This document shows positions 26,021 to 32,970 of a DNA stretch of 34,298 bases, piece by piece. This DNA is from an uncultured Bacilli bacterium (GTDB lineage: Bacteria > Bacillota_I > Bacilli_A > RF39 > UBA660). Each line of letters starts with the position of its first letter. Position 1 is the first letter of the stretch. The stretch covers positions 1 to 34,298 of the forward strand of contig CALVPR010000014.1 in NCBI GenBank assembly GCA_944351765.1, given 5' to 3'. The translations under genes were made by a program, and so were the position numbers. The notes under the pieces are model-generated. The model had not been told where the DNA came from. It made no database searches and saw only the letters and a program-made list of their open reading frames with translations.

Positions 26021-26719
26021 TTATCTTTTTACTTTTTGTAGTACTTTTGACCCAATCTTTACTTTACTAACTGCATCAAATAAAGTCCCAGAAATAAGAC
26101 CAACATCTATCATTTCTTTAATATCAATCATGCTTACGCTTTTTAAATATTCTATATCAAATAAAGATAATTGTTCATCTATATTTTTTGAAAGTAATTT
26201 TTCATATTCATCATGTTGCAATAAATACAATAAATATGAGTTGTTAGGTAAATCAATTACATTTTTAGTTTCAAATACTACTTCTCTAATACCTGATATA
26301 GCATTTCTTGTGTCTAAAAAATTTTCTACCAGTAACAAACTATGACTTTTGTATGTAGAATCTTCTTTAGAAGTTCTTTCAATTATACTTTTAATATCTA
26401 AATTATCATATTCACCTTCAATATATTTCTCTATAATTTCTTTTTGCCTTTGAGGATTATAAGAAAAAGTATCTTTCATTGGAATAAGTTTTAACCAACC
26501 ACGATTGTCTATAAATACACTATTAGAATAAATTAAAGGTTGATATAAATTATTTTTTATTTTCGAAACTATATTGCTACTATTAGTAGTTAAACTATAA
26601 AATAGTTCATCTTCATCTAAACTATCTATAATTCTCTTTTTATAATCTTTAATTTTTTCTTCATTTGCATAAATAGAATATATATCTATTTCAGTATCTT
26701 TTTTATCATATATTAACAC
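26021..26719 (-). CDS. Uncharacterised 232-aa protein
   Basis: No family recognised. Soluble, acidic, mostly helical by composition (for example SLFDIEYLKSVSMIDIKEMID). No metal or nucleotide motif seen. The start is GTG with AGGAAG 7 nt ahead. A terminator hairpin (26761-26782) lies upstream, so it marks the right edge of the chromosomal-type genes before the accessory region. Confidence 0.7.
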   Translation of the reverse strand: MLIYDKKDTEIDIYSIYANEEKIKDYKKRIIDSLDEDELFYSLTTNSSNIVSKIKNNLYQPLIYSNSVFIDNRGWLKLIPMKDTFSYNPQRQKEIIEKYIEGEYDNLDIKSIIERTSKEDSTYKSHSLLLVENFLDTRNAISGIREVVFETKNVIDLPNNSYLLYLLQHDEYEKLLSKNIDEQLSLFDIEYLKSVSMIDIKEMIDVGLISGTLFDAVSKVKIGSKVLQKVKR

Positions 26720-26760
26720 AATATACTTCCTACGAGTTTTATTATAACATAAAAAAGAAA

Positions 26761-26782
26761 AAGATTAACATAAGTTAATCTT
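26761..26782 (-). terminator. Intrinsic terminator hairpin
   Basis: AAGATTAAC (26761-26769) pairs with GTTAATCTT (26774-26782), 4-nt loop; the minus strand continues TTTCTTTTTT. It ends any minus-strand transcript crossing 26783-26925, for example from the structured element next to it. Confidence 0.78.
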
Positions 26783-26870
26783 AACAAACTCTAATATATC
26801 TATGGGACGTAAGAGAACCACGTTTAGAAATCGCAATTAAGGTTAATTTCTAAAATGATTATAACATATT
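26783..26870. other. Unexplained structured, higher-GC element at the accessory-region border
   Basis: Within an otherwise AT-only gap, the plus strand has GGGACGTAAGAGAACCACG (26814-26832), then TTTAGAAAT...ATTTCTAAA, which can form a 9-bp hairpin around CGCAATTAAGGTTA. No reading frame fits. The look (conserved-type GC core followed by a terminal hairpin) recalls the right ends/omega RNAs of IS200/IS605-type TnpB elements, but no tnpB is near. An attachment site or another small RNA is equally possible. Confidence 0.35.
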
Positions 26871-26929
26871 TGATTGCATATTAAAAGTTAATTAACATAA
26901 ATATTAGAATAAAAACATAAAATAAAAAA

Positions 26930-26961
26930 AATAAGTTTGATTTATATTCTTCAAACTTATT
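26930..26961 (-). terminator. Strong terminator of the RiPP-type operon
   Basis: Perfect 11-bp stem AATAAGTTTGA (26930-26940) with TCAAACTTATT (26951-26961), 10-nt loop, then TTTTTTATTTT on the minus strand, 8 nt after the second radical SAM gene. Confidence 0.92.
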
Positions 26962-26968
26962 ATATATA

Positions 26969-28252
26969 TTAAATATGGTGTATTTTTTTAAAAAGTTTTT
27001 TGGTATATTCACAATTATTTTTATCTATATCATAGATAGAGCCATTTAAATTGTAAGAACCTGTTGCACATCCACCACCACAAGAAATTACACTACTACA
27101 ATTTAAACATTCAGAATTGTCAAAACGAGACCTGCTTTTCCAACATTCCCAGTTTTGATTTGACATATAATCGTCATTCAATGTATCCATATAATTTTGC
27201 TTTACTTTTTCTAAGGCTTGACAAGCATATACTTTTCCGTCAGGAAATACTGTTATTTTTCTCGAACTACCACAAGATCCTTTTGATATAGTTTTGTCTA
27301 TTCCTAATAAACGATTATATAATTCAACAAAAGCGTAGTCATTTGCAATATTCCCATAATTATTGTATGCTTTAAGCATTTCAGTTGCTAATTTTTCAGT
27401 ATATTCATCACTTATTGCAAATGAATTTGTTATTAAAACATTTACAGCAAAATCATCTATTCCTAATTCTGATACAATAGAATATAATCTTTCAGAAAAG
27501 TTATCAATATTATCGTCAGTTGCAGTTATCATTGGCAAAACTTTAACGCCTTTGTCTAAAAGTTTTTTAATATTATCCATAACAACTTGATATGTTGGTT
27601 CACCATATTGAGTTTTCCTATGCAAATCGTGTTTGTCTTTATCTCCATCTAGTGAAACTTGAACTTCTACATTATTATTTTTAAATAAGTTTATATCTTC
27701 ATCTTCTAAAAGTGTAGCATTAGTATTTATTACTAAATTAGTTGAAGTGTCAAATAGTTCTCTTGTAAAAGGAATTGCTTGATATAACATTTTTTTATTT
27801 AATAATGGTTCACCACCATAAAAAGTAACTTGTTGCCAATAATAATCATCTTTTATATTTGACTCCACTATTTTTTTAAAATCAAGCAATGCTTTTTTTG
27901 CTATTTGATACTCCATATTTTGTCTATGTTTTAACGAATTAGAAGCACTACTTCTATAAAAACAATAATCACAATCAAGATTACAAGCAGTAGATGATAT
28001 TAAATATAAAGATTGTATTTGTTTATCTCTTGTTATTTTTTTTAAATTACTAATCAAAAGTTTTTCACTTTCTTCTGTTGTTATAATATTTTGCTTTAAT
28101 AAATTGCTTGGTAATTCAATTTCACTACTAATTTGTTTGTCTTTATAATACTTTATAAATTCTATTTCATCTTGTGATAATTTTAAAAATTCTTTTGTTA
28201 ACGCGTTCCAAACTCTATTATCATATATTTGTATAAATGTTGATATTTTCAT
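26969..28252 (-). CDS. Radical SAM/SPASM peptide maturase with N-terminal recognition-type domain
   Basis: 427 aa. Residues 1-85 precede the radical SAM core and have the style of the N-terminal domain of SPASM peptide maturases (WNALTKEFLKLSQDEIEF), possibly the precursor-binding part. Core: C90-x3-C94-x2-C97 (ACNLDCDYC) for the SAM-binding 4Fe-4S, the GGEP motif (FYGGEPL) and INTNAT. The C-terminal SPASM region has CGSSRKITVFPDGKVYAC, then C-x2-C (ECLNC), SCGGGC and a final Cys, enough for two auxiliary clusters. Such enzymes install C-C or thioether crosslinks in RiPPs. It begins 2 nt after the other radical SAM gene with no strong Shine-Dalgarno, so it is probably translationally coupled. 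Confidence 0.92.
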   Translation of the reverse strand: MKISTFIQIYDNRVWNALTKEFLKLSQDEIEFIKYYKDKQISSEIELPSNLLKQNIITTEESEKLLISNLKKITRDKQIQSLYLISSTACNLDCDYCFYRSSASNSLKHRQNMEYQIAKKALLDFKKIVESNIKDDYYWQQVTFYGGEPLLNKKMLYQAIPFTRELFDTSTNLVINTNATLLEDEDINLFKNNNVEVQVSLDGDKDKHDLHRKTQYGEPTYQVVMDNIKKLLDKGVKVLPMITATDDNIDNFSERLYSIVSELGIDDFAVNVLITNSFAISDEYTEKLATEMLKAYNNYGNIANDYAFVELYNRLLGIDKTISKGSCGSSRKITVFPDGKVYACQALEKVKQNYMDTLNDDYMSNQNWECWKSRSRFDNSECLNCSSVISCGGGCATGSYNLNGSIYDIDKNNCEYTKKLFKKIHHI

Positions 28253-28254
28253 AT

Positions 28255-29346
28255 TTAACCATTATATGTGCAATCTTTTGTTTCATCTTCCATTGCATAA
28301 TTAGGAAATTTTCCTAAATTATATACATTTTGGCATTCAGGATCTGGTGCATAGAAATCTCCATTATATTTCATCATTGAATGTAATCTACAACCACCAC
28401 GACATAAACTTCTTGCCAAACAATTTCCACATATTCCTTTTAATTTATTTGGATTTAATTCCTTAAATTTTTGTAATTTTTTATTTTCTTCCCATATTTT
28501 AGAAATAGAGTTTTTTCTCACATTATCAAAAATAAACATATCATTGTCTGAACCAACGTGACATAAAGCAACATTTCCAGAATAACCAACGCCTAACATA
28601 CCTTTTCCCCAAGGACATAAACTATGTTGATAAATATCAATTGGAATTATTGCTGTATTTAATTCAACAGATAAATTTTTATCTTCCTTATGTTTCCTTA
28701 AAAAATCATAATAAAAATTATCCATTAATTGTTGAATTTTAAAATAATTAACAGCTTCTGTTTCATTAGCTTCAATGCCTTTTCCATATTCAATTATATT
28801 TGGTAAGAGCCTAAAACCTAACCCTAATCGTTCATGAATTGTAGTTGCCAATTCAGGTATTTCATTATAATTATTTTTACTTAACACAGTAATTATTCTC
28901 AAAGGAATATTATATTTTCTAATAATGTTAATAGTTTTAAAAGTCCTATCAAAAGAACCATTTCCTCTCGTTAAATCATTTGTCTCTTTTTTTATACCAT
29001 CCAAACTAATTGACAGTGATAAATGTTCTTTAAATTTTGACAAATATTCTATTTGTTCCTCCGTTATTATAGTACCATTTGTTTCAATGCTAACATCTAA
29101 TCCCAAATTAATTGTTCTTTCTATGATTTCTAATATATCTTTTCTACAAAATATTTCTCCACCTGTCATATTAACTTTTTTTAATCCTACTGACATAGCA
29201 TCCTTAAATATTTCAATCCATTCATTTGATGATAATTCTAATTTAGCACAAGAATTATCTTTATTTTCGTTTCTTCCACAATAAACACATTTTAAATTGC
29301 ATCTATTTGTAAGTAATACCGCTAAAACTTCTAAATTACTTTCCAT
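28255..29346 (-). CDS. Radical SAM/SPASM enzyme, putative RiPP maturase
   Basis: 363 aa. C16-x3-C20-x2-C23 (CNLKCVYC), MTGGEIF in place of GGEP, ETNGT, and SISLDGIKKETND are the radical SAM core. The C-terminal third is SPASM-like: CPWGKGMLGVGYSGNVALCHV, then C-x2-C (CGNC), SLCRGGCR and a last Cys. It lacks the N-terminal extension of its neighbour. The enzyme class includes PqqE, MftC and many peptide-modifying enzymes. It follows the peptide gene at 29403-29480, separated by a hairpin, and has TGGAGGT 5 nt before its ATG. The reaction cannot be read from the sequence. Confidence 0.92.
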   Translation of the reverse strand: MESNLEVLAVLLTNRCNLKCVYCGRNENKDNSCAKLELSSNEWIEIFKDAMSVGLKKVNMTGGEIFCRKDILEIIERTINLGLDVSIETNGTIITEEQIEYLSKFKEHLSLSISLDGIKKETNDLTRGNGSFDRTFKTINIIRKYNIPLRIITVLSKNNYNEIPELATTIHERLGLGFRLLPNIIEYGKGIEANETEAVNYFKIQQLMDNFYYDFLRKHKEDKNLSVELNTAIIPIDIYQHSLCPWGKGMLGVGYSGNVALCHVGSDNDMFIFDNVRKNSISKIWEENKKLQKFKELNPNKLKGICGNCLARSLCRGGCRLHSMMKYNGDFYAPDPECQNVYNLGKFPNYAMEDETKDCTYNG

Positions 29347-29362
29347 AATACCTCCAATTATT

Positions 29363-29390
29363 TTATTGGGAAGATTAAACTTCCCAATAA
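29363..29390 (-). promoter_or_regulatory. Perfect hairpin between the peptide gene and the radical SAM genes
   Basis: TTATTGGGAAG (29363-29373) pairs with CTTCCCAATAA (29380-29390), 11 bp, 6-nt loop. The minus strand continues AATAATTGGAGGT, with no T-run, so it is more likely an mRNA-stabilising or processing element, or a weak attenuator, than a full terminator. It would raise peptide mRNA relative to enzyme mRNA. Confidence 0.75.
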
Positions 29391-29402
29391 TTCAGCTTAT
29401 AA

Positions 29403-29480
29403 TTATCCTCTTCTGCAATTATAAACAACTTGTCCATCAGACATTTTTTTAACTTTTTTTAAGAATTCTGCCTTTGCCAT
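29403..29480 (-). CDS. Putative RiPP precursor peptide, 25 aa
   Basis: Short gene not expected by length filters. The product begins MAKAEFLKKVKK, continues MSDGQ and ends VVYNCRRG. The first part is basic and amphipathic, like a leader; the tail holds one Tyr, one Asn, the only Cys and two Arg, a plausible core for radical SAM crosslinking and Arg modification. Support: a perfect Shine-Dalgarno (AAGGAGGTGAG) 5 nt before the ATG, position directly before two SPASM enzymes and directly after an arginase-fold gene, and a hairpin after the stop. It overlaps the end of the arginase gene by 32 nt in another frame. There is no double-Gly cleavage motif. A PqqA-like cofactor precursor (PqqA is about 23 aa) is the main alternative. 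Confidence 0.72.
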   Translation of the reverse strand: MAKAEFLKKVKKMSDGQVVYNCRRG

Positions 29481-30435
29481 TTTTTCTCACCTCCTTAAAT
29501 GATAAACCATCTATTAATTTAGTAACTAATCCAGTTGTTAAATTACCATAATCATATCCACTTACTTCCATTAACTGAAAATATGGACTATTCGGGCTCA
29601 AACCTAAATTTATGCCATTATTTTCACAAAAAAATGAAATATCATTTGTAATATTTATAACATCATCTACTGTTAAATCATTTTCTCCTGTGTGATAATA
29701 GTTAGAATATCCAAGTTCATTTTTTACGTGTACACACTCGTGAATCTTTTCTATATAATTACTTCCATTAACATCTTCTAAATGACTAACATAGTTTAAG
29801 ATTGTCGATGGTGAATATTCAACTGATGTATAATGAGATTTTCTACAATCAAAGCAATCAGCATCTATTGAGACAAAAATATTCTTACAATTTAATTTTT
29901 TAATTATATTAAAAATATTTTCTCTATCAATTAAATGAACTCTTTCTCTTAAATCTTTATTAGTATCTGCTAAACACATTGCTCTCTTATGTTTTGGAAC
30001 ACCGATAACAATATAATGATTCACATATCCTTCTTTCATTAATTTAGAAAAACTATTACCTTTCCATAAAAAGTCATTATAATCATAAGTATCACTATGC
30101 AAATCAAAACATACAATAGTTAAATCTTTTTTTTCTTTATTTAATTCTTTAATTGTATAATAAGAATTTAAATCGCTTGGTGATATTATAACGTCTGAAT
30201 TTTCTAAACTATAATCAACTACAAAATTATCTCCATAACAATTTTGTAATGATTCTTTTAATAATAAGGGCTCATAACTTAAAATATCTTTATATTCATC
30301 AAAAATTTGACAAACATAACTAACCATTTCATCATTACAATTTTGACTTTTTACAAAATTCATAATTTTATATAAATTGTAAAAATTAACTTTTCTTGCA
30401 TTTTTTTCATCTTCGCTACTTATCCAATTAATCAT
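29449..30435 (-). CDS. Arginase-fold (ureohydrolase-like) enzyme, putative peptide arginase
   Basis: 328 aa. Two of the three manganese motifs of the arginase/agmatinase fold are clear: D111-L-H113-S-D115 (FDLHSD, family DxHxD) and D191-A-D193-x2-D196 (SIDADCFD, family SxDxDxxD). Where arginases have GGDHS this protein reads SPSDLNS (near 85-91), so the first metal-ligand His seems absent. In RiPP clusters arginase-fold enzymes such as OspR turn peptide arginine into ornithine; the adjacent precursor ends in Arg-Arg-Gly, which fits. It starts by a 4-nt overlap (ATGA) with the ABC-F gene, and its last codons carry the ribosome binding site and start of the peptide gene. Fold fairly sure, substrate inferred. 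Confidence 0.75.
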   Translation of the reverse strand: MINWISSEDEKNARKVNFYNLYKIMNFVKSQNCNDEMVSYVCQIFDEYKDILSYEPLLLKESLQNCYGDNFVVDYSLENSDVIISPSDLNSYYTIKELNKEKKDLTIVCFDLHSDTYDYNDFLWKGNSFSKLMKEGYVNHYIVIGVPKHKRAMCLADTNKDLRERVHLIDRENIFNIIKKLNCKNIFVSIDADCFDCRKSHYTSVEYSPSTILNYVSHLEDVNGSNYIEKIHECVHVKNELGYSNYYHTGENDLTVDDVINITNDISFFCENNGINLGLSPNSPYFQLMEVSGYDYGNLTTGLVTKLIDGLSFKEVRKNGKGRILKKS

Positions 30436-32066
30436 AATCCTTTTCTCCTTTGCTTGTTTAAAATTTTATATTGTTCAACCGTCTCTCTATCATAATAAGA
30501 TATTTCACCTGTTGGAAGTATTAAAATTCTTTCTATTCCTAAATTATCAACAAAATCTGGATTATGTGAAACAACTATCATAGTACCTTGGTAATCTTTA
30601 AATACATCAGCAATTAAATATTGAGTTTCTGGATCTAAGTGATTAGTTGGTTCATCTAATAACAATAAATTTGCACCACTTATAGAAAGTTTTGCTAATG
30701 CAACTCTACTTTTTTCACCGGGAGATAATATTCCAACATTTTTATAAACATCATTTCCTAAAAATAAAAATTTTGCCAAAATATTTCTTAATTGTTTTTG
30801 TGAATAACTTGTATCTCTGAAATTTTCTAATATTGTTTTGGTATTATCTAATAGTTCCAATTCTTGTGCATAATAGCCCATATCAGTTTTATTTCCTATT
30901 TTTATTTCGCCTTTATCAGCAATTAATAACCCTATAATTAATTTTAATAAAGTAGATTTCCCAGCACCATTTTCACCAACAACCAAAAATTTTTCTCCTC
31001 TGTGTAATTCAAAATTTAAGTTATCAATAATATTTTTTGAACTTTCTTTATTATATCTGAAACATAAATTTTCAATTTTTAATGGAATAGTTGAACTTTC
31101 TCTTTCAATGTTTAGGTTAAATTTAATTTTTCTATTTGGACTTAACACTTCAATTTTATTACTTAATAATTTTTCTAATTTTTTTTCTCTATCTTGTGCC
31201 ATTCTTTTCCTATTACCAGAAGCAGAAGAATATTTATTTATAATTTCTCTTAACTTTTCTTCTTCTTGTTGTTGGATTTGGGCTTGCTTTAAGATATTTT
31301 CGTCTTTTTCTTTCTGAACCTTTTTAAAATATGAGTAATTACCATCATAAAGACTAAATGTTTTAGTTCTTTTATCTAAAAATAATGTTTTTGTAGTTAC
31401 TTGGTCTAAAAAATCTACATCGTGAGATATTATTAATACAGTCCCTTTATAATTTTTCAAATAATTTATAACATATTTTTTACTATCTTCATCCAAATGA
31501 TTTGTTGGTTCATCTAATAAAATAATTTCTGGATTAGAATATAATAATTTTGCAAAAGCAACTTTTGATTTTTGACCACCAGATAATTCATTTATTTTTT
31601 TTAATAATATGTCATCACTCAATTTAACACCATCTATTATCTTAAAAAGTGTAGTTTCTGCATTATAAGAATCCCAATAATCTAATTGTTTTTGAACTTT
31701 TTCAATTTTATTAAATATTTCATTTTGATTACTATTTGAATTTGCAAGAGAATCATACAAAGATTGTAATTCTACATTTAATTTTTCAACAGGTCTTCCT
31801 TGCATTAAATATTCTAATACTTCCATATTCATATTAGATATATCATCGCTAATAACTTGTGGTAACCAATCGATTCTATAACCATTTTTTGTAATTATTT
31901 TGCCTATATCAGCAAACTCTAAACCCATTAATAATTTAAATAAAGTTGTTTTGCCAGCACCATTTCCACCGACTACTCCTATTTTAACATCATATGGTAT
32001 ATTTAAGTTAACATTTTCAAAGATTGTTTGTGCTCCAAAGGACATTGTCAAATTTTTGAATTGCAT
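30432..32066 (-). CDS. ABC-F family ATPase, putative ribosome protection/self-resistance protein
   Basis: 544 aa, two ATPase domains and no membrane segment, the ABC-F layout. First domain: Walker A GGNGAGKTT (33-41), signature LSGGQKSKVAFAKLL, Walker B LLDEPTNHLD. Charged helical linker at about 240-310 (the P-site tRNA interaction motif of the family; ASGNRKRMAQDREKKLEKL). Second domain: GENGAGKST, LSPGEKSRVALAKLS, LLLLDEPTNHLD. ABC-F proteins act on the ribosome; many displace antibiotics from the 50S. Membership of a RiPP-type operon with a GNAT gene suggests self-protection, but a general translation factor cannot be excluded. GGGGG lies 8 nt before ATG; it is 26 nt after the GNAT gene. 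Confidence 0.93.
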   Translation of the reverse strand: MQFKNLTMSFGAQTIFENVNLNIPYDVKIGVVGGNGAGKTTLFKLLMGLEFADIGKIITKNGYRIDWLPQVISDDISNMNMEVLEYLMQGRPVEKLNVELQSLYDSLANSNSNQNEIFNKIEKVQKQLDYWDSYNAETTLFKIIDGVKLSDDILLKKINELSGGQKSKVAFAKLLYSNPEIILLDEPTNHLDEDSKKYVINYLKNYKGTVLIISHDVDFLDQVTTKTLFLDKRTKTFSLYDGNYSYFKKVQKEKDENILKQAQIQQQEEEKLREIINKYSSASGNRKRMAQDREKKLEKLLSNKIEVLSPNRKIKFNLNIERESSTIPLKIENLCFRYNKESSKNIIDNLNFELHRGEKFLVVGENGAGKSTLLKLIIGLLIADKGEIKIGNKTDMGYYAQELELLDNTKTILENFRDTSYSQKQLRNILAKFLFLGNDVYKNVGILSPGEKSRVALAKLSISGANLLLLDEPTNHLDPETQYLIADVFKDYQGTMIVVSHNPDFVDNLGIERILILPTGEISYYDRETVEQYKILNKQRRKGL

Positions 32067-32092
32067 AATTAATTCCCCCTTTAAAATAACTA

Positions 32093-32620
32093 TTATTCTC
32101 TTATCATTAAAAGGTATTCTTGTAAGTTTCCAATAGTATCTTCTGTTTTGAATGATTTATTAATTTTAAAATTACATTTTTCATAGCATCTAATTGCAGA
32201 TGTATTCTCTTTCAATGGACACATCACAAGTAATTCTGCTTTTTTCTTTTTAAATAAAAATTTACTTAAAAGTTCTATTGCTTTTTTACCAATACCTTTG
32301 TTGTGCATACCTAATTCACCTATAAAAATATCAATTTCATAACTATTATTAGAATTAATATTATAAAGTTCTTTATTTTCTCTATTTATTAACTGGTATT
32401 GTATTATTCCGATTGGCATATTATCATATTCAATCATATAAACAGGTATTTTTGCGTCTTTTAAAGTTCTTGGAAAATATTTATTTTTTACTTCTTTATA
32501 ATTTAACTTTCTTTGCTCAAAATGGGAATATATTTCTTCTTCTTGATACCATTTTTCTAATATTTTATAATCATCTTCACTATCATTTAATTTCCTTAGT
32601 TTTAAATTACCATCAATCAT
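32093..32620 (-). CDS. GNAT acetyltransferase, AAC(6')-like
   Basis: 175 aa. Similar in outline to aminoglycoside 6'-N-acetyltransferases of the AAC(6')-Ie/Im group: LRKLNDSEDDYKILEKWYQ at the start, IEYDNMPIGIIQYQL, YEIDIFIGELGMHNKGIGKKAIELL (acetyl-CoA loop with NKGIGKKA) and NTSAIRCYEKCNF. It may acetylate an aminoglycoside, or the operon's own peptide (N-terminus or ornithine amine) as modification or immunity; nothing decides between these. The frame extends 18 codons upstream, but GAGGAG is placed for the ATG at 32620. It is the first substantial gene of the operon. Confidence 0.85.
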   Translation of the reverse strand: MIDGNLKLRKLNDSEDDYKILEKWYQEEEIYSHFEQRKLNYKEVKNKYFPRTLKDAKIPVYMIEYDNMPIGIIQYQLINRENKELYNINSNNSYEIDIFIGELGMHNKGIGKKAIELLSKFLFKKKKAELLVMCPLKENTSAIRCYEKCNFKINKSFKTEDTIGNLQEYLLMIRE

Positions 32621-32645
32621 CTTTTTTCTCCTCTCATAAAAACTT

Positions 32646-32765
32646 TTATTTAAAATTATATCTTTTATGTTCATAATCGTTATCTTCTATCCACAAACTG
32701 TATTCTCTACCACTAATTAAATGCTTATCTTCTTTTCTTATTATATATATTTTTCTATCATTCAT
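32646..32765 (-). CDS. Possible 39-codon leader ORF upstream of the GNAT gene
   Basis: ATG to TAA, product starting MNDRKIYIIRKEDKH and ending YEHKRYNFK. It lies in the operon leader immediately after the hairpin at 32771-32799 and 26 nt before the GNAT start. No Shine-Dalgarno is visible (the upstream bases are the T-run of the hairpin), so translation is doubtful. It could be a leader peptide of the ABC-F regulation type or a remnant. Confidence 0.3.
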   Translation of the reverse strand: MNDRKIYIIRKEDKHLISGREYSLWIEDNDYEHKRYNFK

Positions 32766-32770
32766 AAATT

Positions 32771-32799
32771 AAAAAAAGGAGAACAAAAATAAGCCCTCC
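32771..32799 (-). terminator. Promoter-proximal terminator, probable attenuator of the operon
   Basis: Minus strand: GGAGGGC (32793-32799) pairs with GTTCTCC (32778-32784), 7 bp with two G-U, loop of 8, followed by TTTTTTT (32771-32777). It starts about 40-45 nt after the predicted transcription start, before any operon gene, which is the position of an attenuator. Confidence 0.65.
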
Positions 32800-32846
32800 A
32801 CCTCCAATATCAAAATTTAAACAAAATAATTAATTAATTTAAAAAA

Positions 32847-32875
32847 ATTTTACCATTTATTTCCAATAAAATCAA
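32847..32875 (-). promoter_or_regulatory. Predicted promoter of the GNAT/ABC-F/RiPP operon
   Basis: Minus strand: TTGATT (32870-32875), 17-nt spacer, TAAAAT (32847-32852). It lies between the gene remnant on the right and the attenuator-like hairpin on the left; I saw no better candidate before the GNAT gene. Confidence 0.65.
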
Positions 32876-32970
32876 CACATTTTTAATATTTTTTAAACTA
32901 TTTTTTAAACTATTTAACCATTTTAAGTTAATTTTATTTATCCTTTAAAATCAAAATTATCCTTTCCTTT

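Noticed and set aside
26814-26832. preQ1 riboswitch or T-box reading of the GGGACGTAAGAGAACCACG segment (either strand).
   Set aside because: The loop and tail sequences of preQ1-I and the TGGAACC core of T-boxes are absent.
29449-29480. Possibility that the arginase gene is truncated and the peptide is merely its shifted end.
   Set aside because: The arginase frame continues in frame to its own stop, and the peptide frame has its own perfect ribosome binding site and stop.
32775-32832. Minus-strand frame with a glycine run and hydrophobic end (DIGGGGLIFVLLFLIYE) that looks like a tiny membrane peptide.
   Set aside because: No start codon after the preceding in-frame stop; the bases are better explained as the attenuator hairpin and its T-run.
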